64,000 bases of DNA from Otis tarda. Its lineage: Eukaryota; Chordata; Aves; Otidiformes; Otididae. Position numbers and translations under genes: made by a program. Positions 52,321 through 61,597 of this stretch are shown here, one piece after another; positions within the stretch are counted from its first letter, which is position 1; each line of letters starts with the position of its first letter. The DNA is taken from contig CM048554.1 in NCBI GenBank assembly GCA_026413225.1, positions 93,041,963 through 93,105,962 of the forward strand. The letters are read 5' to 3'. The notes under the pieces were generated by a model, which was not told the origin of the DNA, searched no databases, and saw only the letters and a program-made list of their open reading frames with translations.

Positions 52321-52334
52321 AAGTCTAGTCAATC

Positions 52335-52357
52335 TTTTTTTTTTTTAAAAAAAAAAA
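52335..52357. repeat. T12A11 tract
   Basis: Twelve T followed by eleven A, an almost perfect palindrome, lying about 15 bases beyond the 5' truncation point of the neighbouring CR1. Confidence 0.85.
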
Positions 52358-55053
52358 CAAACTAAGAACCTCTTATATGAGGAGGGTAAGAGAGGACAGT
52401 TGTTTTGGCACAGCAAAAACAAGCCAAAGGGAGTATGATCCATATGTATGGATACATTGAGGGAGGAGAGACAAGACAGGAAGGGACATGGTTGGCACAA
52501 AAGCAAATGCATATAAACTAGCAATGAAGAAATTCAAGCTTCAAGTTAGACGTCTGTTTCTAAGTATAAAAATAGCTGGATTTTAGAACATCTTTGTGCA
52601 AGGTGTCAGCTAGTTCAACCAGAAGATGCCTTCATTGAGGTATTCATTATACATGGCCATCCATAATTGTCCAAGAGGACTAGGTAATCTTAACTGTTAC
52701 TTTAGAACTTTAACATCTCTGTAGCAAAAGAGTGTAAAAAATAGAAGTAAGATAGTCCCACAATTCATGTTTCATGCACATAGGGTTTTTTGTATTTACT
52801 ATTTTAGGAGTCGTTCCTTTACAGAAAGCTGTTAAGCAGAGTTTATGGAGCTGTATGGTTAAGATGAAAGATAATGTTCACTGAAGTAAAAAAAAAAGTG
52901 AAAAGAATGTAAAATTAGAATTACAAATAACTGATTTTTTTTAATATACATTGAATAAGAAAATCTACAGAGGCACATTGCATTGTCAATATCAACAAGA
53001 TGACAGGCCATTTGGCATTCATTTTCACTAGACATTGACAGTATATTCAACTTCAATAATTATCTAATATTTCAGTTCATTGTAAACCTGCTGACAGCTG
53101 TAAGAAGTTGAGGTCTCTCCATGAGATCCACAGACATTTGATATAATTTCACAGCTAGAGGAATTTTCCTTAGATCATTATTTTACAAAGATAAGATCAA
53201 AATTAAAACATCAGGAAAACGTTGCACATTTTGACATGTGAAACTGGAGGAGGCCCTTTATATTGAAAGCATTCTATATTTACAGTTGTTTTTAATTAAG
53301 ATACAAACTAAGTCAACTTTTCAGTGTGCACAAGTATAAGCTTAAGACGGATTTAAACTGTAGTGACTAAAGCTTTGTCTGTGCAGCAAAAACTGGTAAA
53401 AGATTCTGGATGATTGCTACATTTTCATTTCGGTTCATGAAAAGTCCAGAAAACTTTCTACAATTACCACTCTCTTATCTTCTCAGCATCCCAAATAGTA
53501 TCATTACTTGGATCAATGAGTTGTAAAGTCCTGAGTGAATTATGAATTCTTACTTACATGTGGTTAGTGTATTTTTTAAGCATAAGTACATACATTTAGC
53601 TATGAATCCCGGAACTTCCCTGGAAAGCCTGCTGTGCAAAATCATGTAGCAGTTAAAAATGAGAAACAGTCAATCACAGGCTTTGACTAGTCTCTTCTGG
53701 CAGTCACTTCCACAGCGGGGGCTCCGCTTCTGAGGATGGTTTGCACAGGAAAAAAGCCAGGAGTCTCTTCTACTATTCTGTGTGGTACATGGCAAAGAAT
53801 GGTGTGGTTTGCTTTTTTTAAAGGTAGACATTTCCAGTCTATCAGATGGTTTTGTAGGTGGCCATTCTGTTGTACATGAAAAGCACTGCTGATGACTTCA
53901 GAGTAACCAAGGAAATCTGCTGGAGCACAGGATAGATGAGCGTGCTGAAGTATATCCTTAAATTAATTCTTAGTATATTTTTTATTTATGCAAAGCTATT
54001 TTTCTTATCTGAGCTACAGCAAATGAATTTCATGAAATTACACAGTTACTAAAAATAATACTCACCTGGGCTCAGGTTCCCTAGATCATGTATTATGTGA
54101 CACCACCAACGCAGTGAATGTGCCGAAGGCTGGACCCTTACTCCACAACTTGAGTAAGTACTCAAAACAAAGCAGGTTACACAGCCTATAAAAACACTAA
54201 AAGCACATTTGAAATGAAAAGACTTCTTCCTGCTCCCTTTTTTGACTTTAGGAGGGGGGGACTCAGCACGTAGCATTTCACTGAAGTGCCACTGAAGGAG
54301 TCATCTCTAGGTCATGCTTCTATGGTGTATGGTGTGACTCTTCTTCATCGCCTACGGAGTGGAAAGGGTTTATGATAATAAAAGCTCACGGAAAGTGAAA
54401 GCAGCAGCTTGTTTGCTATCTTGCTGCCAACCTGCAGAAATCTTTCTCCTCACAGAACCGTGACGGGGATTGACATACTTTGCAGAGAGCAACAAGGAGA
54501 TGTTGGATGTAAGCTCCAGTATAAATGTAGTCTGAGCCACCTTAGTGTTTGTGTCTCCGATTAGTCAAACAACTGTATTTGTTTTCTTTGGTAAAATTAG
54601 CAGTGCATTGGCTGTGAGAAGAAGAACTGGTTTGTATCTTCAGAACAAATCCGATTAACAAGCTACTGGATCTGCCTGAAAACTAACAGTCACAGCAGAA
54701 AACAGATTTCTAAGGAACAGATTTGACTGCTCAGCCCACCGAGTCACTTACAGAGGTCCATACCCGAATTTTTGCTATATTTCTTAGAGCAAAATCACTG
54801 GAAACACAGTTTCTGAGAATCACATCAGTGTATGTAACTGCATATGGTGTAACTCACAGTTACTGAGAAACTATTCAGTGTGTTAACTAACTGTAAGAAA
54901 CCAAGAGCTCACATCTTTTCATATTAAATGATATGGGTGATGTGTTTTCTTCTTTTGCTCAAATATGACAACATCAGCAGATATCAAGTACTGATGGTAT
55001 TGTTCAGTACTATCACTGAAGTATTTATTAAATATAAATTTATTATATATATT
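52358..55053. other. AT-rich non-coding sequence with one possible exon
   Basis: Apart from the candidate exon at 54066-54185 (minus), no feature is recognised. The stretch 53690-54480 is somewhat richer in CpG and GC than its flanks. Confidence 0.5.
54066..54185 (-). other. possible small exon, 120 bp, product unknown
   Basis: On the minus strand a pyrimidine-rich stretch with TTTTTATAG ends at 54186. A 120-base segment follows, open in one frame, and then CAG|GTGAGT, a full match to the 5' splice consensus, with GT at 54064-54065. The frame would read CVTCFVLSTYSSCG near its start and DLGNLSP at its end. Upstream the same frame stays open to an ATG at 54274-54276. I recognise no protein. 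A consensus donor is expected roughly once by chance in this much DNA, so this could be coincidence or a non-coding RNA exon. Confidence 0.2.
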
Positions 55054-55099
55054 AAAGGTTCCTTCCAATCCTAATGATTCTATGATTCTATGATTCTAT
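55054..55099 (+). mobile_element. CR1 tail-only insertion
   Basis: Only about 46 bases of CR1 remain: 'aaaggttccttccaatccta' from the extreme 3' untranslated region, then three ATTCTATG tail units. It represents a very short reverse-transcription product, since CR1 copies are made starting at this end. Confidence 0.85.
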
Positions 55100-58000
55100 T
55101 TTGAAAGCTTCCTTCTGACATAATCCCCAAGAACATCAGAAGCTATTCTGGGAGACAGGGACTAAGACTGCTTCCACATTCCAAATATCAAAATAATCAA
55201 TTCCTTCCATTATACAATATTAGACAGTTTTTTCTCCTTCATTTACATGAACCATGCATGAATTTTGCTGAGAAATTCTGAATTCCAAGAGTAACACCCC
55301 AGCAGCAGCTGAGCCTCTAAACCTCAAGCTCAAAATATTAAACTTCTTGCAATCTCAGTAGCCATAATTCCTCTGTAAAATTCAAAGTAATTACTTCATG
55401 TGAAATATTCAGCCTTCTTGCCTCTCACTTCCACAGCCCTATAGATTATCCAGGCAGAGGTAAAAGTATGGATACTGTTCAATGGACCAGCGGGACCAAG
55501 AGACCAAGCGCCTGGCTGCAGTGCAGCATACACAATCTGTGTACCAGATCATTGCTGGTGCAAAAGGCAACAATCCTTTCTGAATTCTATGTCCCTAATA
55601 ATCCTTTTTTTCCTCTCTCTTGATATTTCACATTTATCCAACTTCCTCATCTGCAATTTAGCTCTTTATTTAGCTCACAAAGTAGGCATTATCCTAAGTA
55701 GGTAGAGTATTCATCTTTTGGCGTCAGTGCCAGTTACCCCTGGCAACCAACCTTTGAAGGGAAACCTTATTTTCATCTGGTAACTCAAAATAGGACTAAA
55801 GGGTCAACTGCAAAGCAAACACAAGAAGGCAGCTTTTAAGCCTGAAAAATGTACAATAAAGGGCCTGCTTTCATTTGCAGAGCTCCAATGTCAAAAAGAG
55901 ATTAAGTTTTTTAAAAAATTATGTCACATGACTGGGGGGGAACCCTCTAAAAAGTGACATGCTGGTGCTTACTTAAAAAATGAATGCAACAGTGCTGCAT
56001 TTCAAGAAGGACGTCCACTTGGAGGAATCCTTGAGGGTGTAGGAGATACATACCGACCTAATTTAAGTAAGAAGAAACCACACAGTCGAATTACAAAAGC
56101 TAGAAACAGTGACATAGGTTTTATATCTAGCGTGTTTGAGATACATCAGTCTGCATATATACCCACCTGGTGTGTCTCACCCTTCTCCTTGGCTGAGACC
56201 TATGTGTGCTATACTTGCTGAGTTTCGACAAAGTAGTCCTGTGACCAAGCAATACAAACACTGTATTAAAAATGGATCCTATGGCAAATGGAAAGGGTAG
56301 AACAATTGATATCGGAGTTATATGAGACTCAGTGTGTCGACTTGCAGAGCAGTGGTGCTTTCTGCAGACACAACATGTGAGTCTCCATAAAGACACGAAA
56401 GCAGAAGAGAATTCGACTATCTTATGCCAAGGCTGGGAATGAGATTATTGCTTGGTTTGGATCATCCAAAGCAAAATCTCCCAGGATCAGGGAAAGAAAA
56501 AAAAAGCTCCTTTGATGACAATGGGTTTGGTACAATTAAGTTTCGTTGTCTGTTATGCAGCTGGTGGCCTTGAAAATGCTGCCAAGGCAGAATGAGCCAA
56601 TAGCACAGTGGTGGTACAAGCAACTCTACGTGACAGCAGCATACAGCATGGGATTCATCTGACAAAAGACAGATGCTGCCTAACACGTCACCTGACCCTT
56701 AAAATCAGTGTAGAAAAGCTGATACTTTTAGAAGGCACTTCATCTTGTTAGAAACTAGAGGTCTAACGCAGGCCAGATGAACTGCACTCTAATGCCTATT
56801 TCTCTCCATGGGCTATTAAGGGAGGATTCAGCAGGATGACTGCCTCCCACTGAGACATCCACAGCCCAGCACAGTGTCTAATGTCAGGGGACAAAATGCC
56901 CACTCCAAAGCCAAAGTAGGCATGGGTTTTCCTCAGGAAACAGAAAGCCTGCTATTTCTTCTGACATTCTCTTGAAATGTAAGTTGAAAGTCCAAATGGA
57001 TATTATTCTTCTAACTGGCTTATGAGGCTCACATAAATTACATTCCTGACTCTTTATATATGGGACCTGGCAATTTCAAAACAAGGCAACTCCAGAAAAA
57101 CCATTTACATTCATTTTCGCTTTTGGATACTTAAGATACCCTTAATCATGGCTAACAATTGAGGTTAAACTGCTAGACCCATCATTTTGTCTTGGTTTTG
57201 TTTTTGTCAGGAGCAGTTAGGTTGAAAGACAGGAGTTTCTTTTCATACTTATCAAACGTACAGAGGAAAATAGAAGATAATTTAGAAATTGCTTTCTCCC
57301 AAGGAAATAGCTTTAGTCAGTGAGAAGCAATGCAATTACTGACCAAGCACGCATAGGTCAACATTGCTCGGCAAAAATATCAAATGCTATTTTTTATTTA
57401 AATTTGCATTTATAAAAATAGAATCAGGATATACAGTTATTTGCTTCACAAGTGTTGGAGAATGCTCTCGCGATATTTACAATCTGGGCATAACCTGCTT
57501 CTACTGAAGTTAATCAACTGACGTTGCTTTCAATGGAAAAAGGATCAGTTTGCAATTGCAATACCATCTATTGTGTATTATTGCTTCCATCAGCAAATAA
57601 TGGAAGACGTGATGCTTTTATTTTCAGTGCTTGGATCTCTTCCCTCTCAAGTGCATTAGGATAAAATTAGTAAGCTATATTTCTACCCACTTTTGATCCG
57701 CAATGAATACTCGCTCTTGTAGCCTAGTGCACTTTTCTCTGGTGAAATCTAATCAACGTCCACTTTTAAAGATTCCAATATGGGGATTCACATTTCTTCT
57801 TTTTGTATAGAAAAAGAACAAAGAAAGATGATACAGTGGAGTTTGTATGATAATAGACTATAAGTCTTCAGGGTGGGGAAAAAACCTGACTAAGGTGAGG
57901 ATGCCTAAACAATCATGAAGTGAAAAGAAAACATTTACTATTTCTCATAGCTCAAAAATTAGGGACATGGAGTTAAACTATGCAGTGGAAGATGCTTTGG

Positions 58001-58999
58001 GTCTACTAAGCACAACAGAAAGAATTCAGCTTACAGTTCAGCAAGCCCTGAACCCTTCCTTATCAGAAACCGAGGTGATTAGTGGGGGAGGTGTCAAGGA
58101 GGACCTCGGCTCCTTCACTTTTTCTCTAAGAATCCATTACTGACCTGTACCGGAGACTGGAAATTAGAGTAGATAAAATCCTAGGCTGATTCCACAAGGC
58201 TCTTTCATGAAAAGAATATTTTTAAATTAATATTATAATTTTCTATTGTCAATTGAGAAGAATCTGCTTCTAGAATACTATCCTCCTAAGTTTTTTTCCC
58301 GATTAGAAGCACATTTGTGATTCTGAATGATCTACCAACTACTTTTGCTGAATGCTCATTTCTCTTGTTCCAATCGATAATTCATGTCTATGTGATAGAA
58401 AAATCCCCCACATATATGACAGACAAATGTATGTGACAGATAAATATATTTCTGTAAATTTAACGACAAATTCCTGACAAGACCTCAAACTAACACTTAC
58501 AGTGTTATCTACTATATAAAACTGTAACTCATAATCCTCAAGAAAATCCTTGGGTAGCCAGGACAGAGACTCTGCTACAGGTGTCAAAGCACTATAAAAG
58601 CAGAGGTGTAAGGGCCAACATCTTCACATTACATCTCTGCACTGGTGCAGAATTATTAAAACCTAGGTAGATGGAAATCAATTCAGTTTGTTTGTTTCTA
58701 GGAAGGGAAACAGACTGATTATAGATGATCATTGAAACACAGAATACACATTTACATATACAAGTTCTGGACTCTTATTAATATGAACAGGTAAGTCTAA
58801 GGCAAAGTTTTGCCCCTGTAAACTGCTAGTTTGAAAGTGTAAACCACTTACTCTGATCTTATCAAGGCATATTCAGGTCCCATTGGGCAGACATTTTTTT
58901 TAATGCAAACATTCATTGCTTTGACCTGCTTTTTTGAAAGTTTGTTTTAGAGTACTGAACAGCTTCCTTCTTGTTGTTCCTTCAAACTTAAGAATATTC
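55100..58999. other. AT-rich non-coding sequence, no gene recognised
   Basis: About 3.9 kb with open frames below 90 codons. A CAG|GTAAGT motif occurs on plus at about 58788-58796 without a supporting upstream frame. No repeat family was recognised. Confidence 0.55.
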
Positions 59000-59262
59000 T
59001 GGTGAGACCCCATCTGGAATACTGCATCCAGTTCTGGAGCCCCCAACATAACAAGGACGTAGACCACTTGGACAGGGTCCAGAGGAGGGGCATGAAGATG
59101 TTCAGAGGGCTGGAGCACCTCTCCTATGAGGACAGGCTGAGAGAGTTGGGGCTGTTCAGCCTGGAGAAGAGGAGGCTCTGGGGAGACCTGATAGCGGTCT
59201 TCTAGTACCTCAAGGGGGCCTACAGGAAAGATGGAGATAAACTCTTCAGTAGGGCCTGTGAA
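59000..59262 (+). mobile_element. internal CR1 fragment lacking the 3' tail
   Basis: The plus strand begins 'tggtgagaccccatctggaa' at 59000 and stays open as '[16 protein letters not shown]...[17 protein letters not shown]' up to a stop at about 59203-59205. It then runs to 'agggcctgtg' ending at about 59262. This is the ORF2 C-terminal block that lies at about 61055-61320 in the next copy. The final part of ORF2, the 3' untranslated region and the ATTCTATG tail are missing. It lies 480 bases upstream of, and in the same direction as, the larger CR1. Confidence 0.88.
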
Positions 59263-59745
59263 GGAGGTGAAGAAAGCTCTTTTGTCTTTTTGTTGGGATT
59301 TACCTTTTATCAAAAGAGTCTAATGCTCAGAGTCAATGAAGAAAGCTGGTAAGAGCTGAGCTTACCTAAAAGCAAAAATAATTTTGTTTGTGATGCTTCT
59401 GAAACAATTATTTTTCAGGAAAGCCAGTAACAAAAGAGATTCAATACCACATCTAATGCTCTTATTTTTAATTTGAATGTTTTTAAAATGAGTAAAGGTA
59501 ATACAACATTTGTGGATCCATTTAAATAACTGAGTTTAATCATTGAAAAGAACATGATTTTGAACTAACAGGAAATTGTTATTTAGATTTCTTAAAATAT
59601 TTTCTTGAATATTTGCTTTTCCATTTTGTTTCCTAATGAAAGATCTATTTTCTTGATTGTTGCCTTCTAAAACCTGTTAGTTTCCAGTTAAAAACAACTT
59701 TCTGGCACTACTTGTTGCTACCAAGGAGGCTACACATATGCTATA
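59263..59745. other. AT-rich spacer between two CR1 pieces
   Basis: Unique-looking AT-rich DNA of about 480 bases. It does not resemble the CR1 sequence that would link the two copies in one element, so the two are better read as separate pieces. Confidence 0.6.
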
Positions 59746-61503
59746 GCCCTGACGGAATTGAGTCTGGCCAGGGATGTCAAAAACAACAAGAAAGGCTTCT
59801 ATAGGTATGCAGTGGACAAAAGAAGGTCCAAGGAGAATGCAGGCCCCCTCCGGAAGGAAACTGGTGTCCTGGTTACCCGGGACGTAAAGAAGGCTGAGGT
59901 GCTCAATGACTTTTTTGCCTCAGTCTTCACCGATAAGGGCTCTCGTCTCGCCACCCAAGCTGTGCAAGGCACAAGCAGGGACTGCAAGGATAAAGAACCG
60001 TCCACTGTATTCGAAGAGCAGGTTTGGGAACATCTGAGGAACTTGAAGGTGCACAAGTCCATGGGACCTGATGAGATCCATCCGCGGTTCCTGAGGGAAC
60101 TGGCGGGTGAAGTTGCCAAGCCACTGGCCATCATATTTGAGAAGTCGTGGTGGTCTGGTGAGGTCCCCGATGACTGGAAGAGAGGGAACATAACCCCCAT
60201 TTTTAGAAAGGGGAACAAGGAGGACCTGGGCAACTACAGGCTGGTCAGCCTCACCCCTGCGCCTGGCAAGGTCATGGAGCAGATTCTCCTGGAAACCATG
60301 CTAAGGCACATGGAGAGCAAGGAGGTGGCTGGTGACAGCCAACATGGCTTCACCAAGGGCAGATCGTGCCTGACCAATTTGGTGGCCTTCTATGACAGGG
60401 TGACAGCATCAGTGGACAAGGGATGAGCAACAGATATCATCTACCTGGACTTGTGTAAGGCATTTAACACTGTCCTGCACAATGTCCTTCTCTCTAAACC
60501 AGAGAGACATCGGTTTGATGGATGGTCCACTCGGTGGATAAGGAGTTGGCTGGATGGCCGCACTCAGAGAGTGGTGGTCAACGGCTCCATGTCCAAGTGG
60601 AGACCGATCACGAGTGGTGTCCCTCAGGGGTCTGTATTGGGCCCAGCCCTGTTCAACATCTTTGTCGGCGACATGGACAGTAGGATAGAGGGCACCCTCA
60701 GCAAGTTCGCCGATGACACCAAGCTGTGTGGAGCCGTCGACACGCTGGAAGGTGCCATCCAGAGGGACCTGGACAGGCTGGAGAGGTGGGCCCAAGCCAA
60801 CCTCATGAAGTTCAACCAGGCCAAGTGCAAGGTCCTGCAACTGGGTCAGGACAATCCCAGGCACAAATACAGGCTGGGTGGAGAATGGATAGAGAGCAGC
60901 CCTGAGGAGAAGGACTTGGGAGTGCTGGTGGACGAGAAGCTCAACATGAGACGACAATGCGCCCTTGTGGCCCAGAAGGCCAACCACATCCTGGGCAGCA
61001 TCAAGAGGAGTGTGGCCAGCAGGTCGAGGGAGGTGATTCTCCCCCTCTACTCTGCCCTGATGAGACCCCACCTGGAGTACTGTGTCCAGTTCTGGAGCCC
61101 CCAACACAAGAAGGACATGGACCAGTTGGAGAAGGTCCAGAGGAGGGCCACAAAGATGATAAGAGGGCTGGAGCACCTTTCCTATGAAGACAGGCTGAGA
61201 GAGCTGGGGCTGTTCAGCCTGGAGAAGAGGAGGCTCCGGGGAGACCTTATAGCAGTCTTCCACTACCTCAAGGGGGCCTACAGGAAAGACAGGCAGAAAC
61301 TCTTTCGCAGGGCCTGTAGTGATAGAACAAGGGGCAATGGTTTTACAATAGAGGCAGGTAGATTTAGATTGGATATTAGGAAAAAATTTTTTACAGTGAG
61401 GGTGGTGGAACACTGGAACAGGTTGCCCAGAGAGGTAGTTGATGCCCCATCCCTGGAAACATTCAAGGCCAGGTTGGATGAGGCTCTGAACAACCTGATC
61501 TAG
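59746..61503 (+). pseudogene. CR1 ORF2 C-terminal part: reverse transcriptase, one nonsense codon
   Basis: CR1 ORF2 normally encodes an endonuclease plus reverse transcriptase that copies the element's RNA at a nicked target. Here about 585 codons remain, without the endonuclease. Visible RT landmarks are '[15 protein letters not shown]' near 60060, '[14 protein letters not shown]' and 'NYRLVSLTP' at about 60172-60257, and '[14 protein letters not shown]' near 60340-60380. Motif A is '[11 protein letters not shown]' at 60442-60474, motif B '[15 protein letters not shown]' from 60616, and the catalytic FADD is at 60706-60717. A TGA at 60424-60426 interrupts the single frame where related copies have an arginine (CGA), consistent with CpG decay. 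Motif A has N (60466-60468) where CR1 usually has D after AF; its first D is kept. The C-terminus '[13 protein letters not shown]' is intact. Dead as it stands. Confidence 0.92.
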
Positions 61504-61597
61504 TCGGGGATGTCCCTTCTTCTTGCAGGGGGGTTGGACTAGATGACCTTTGAAGGTCCCTTCCAACCTTAACTATTCTATAATTCTATGATTCTGT
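59746..61597 (+). mobile_element. best-preserved CR1 LINE, 5'-truncated, 1.85 kb
   Basis: Homology begins inside ORF2 ('[18 protein letters not shown]') and continues through the reverse transcriptase, the C-terminal domain, a stop at 61501-61503 and the short 3' untranslated region. It ends in ATTCTATAATTCTATGATTCTG tail units finishing at about 61597. The 5' untranslated region, any ORF1 and the endonuclease part of ORF2 are absent, as is usual for CR1. GC content is far above the flanks. Only one in-frame stop in about 585 codons suggests a low divergence and a comparatively recent insertion. Confidence 0.95.

Noticed and set aside
60409-61566. A 385-codon open frame on the minus strand
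   Set aside because: It is the complement of the CR1 ORF2 region; GC-rich codons of the sense frame leave few stops on the other strand. No known protein family matches.
59000-61597. The two adjacent CR1 pieces as a single element
   Set aside because: The first piece repeats content found inside the second, and the spacer at 59263-59745 is not CR1-like.
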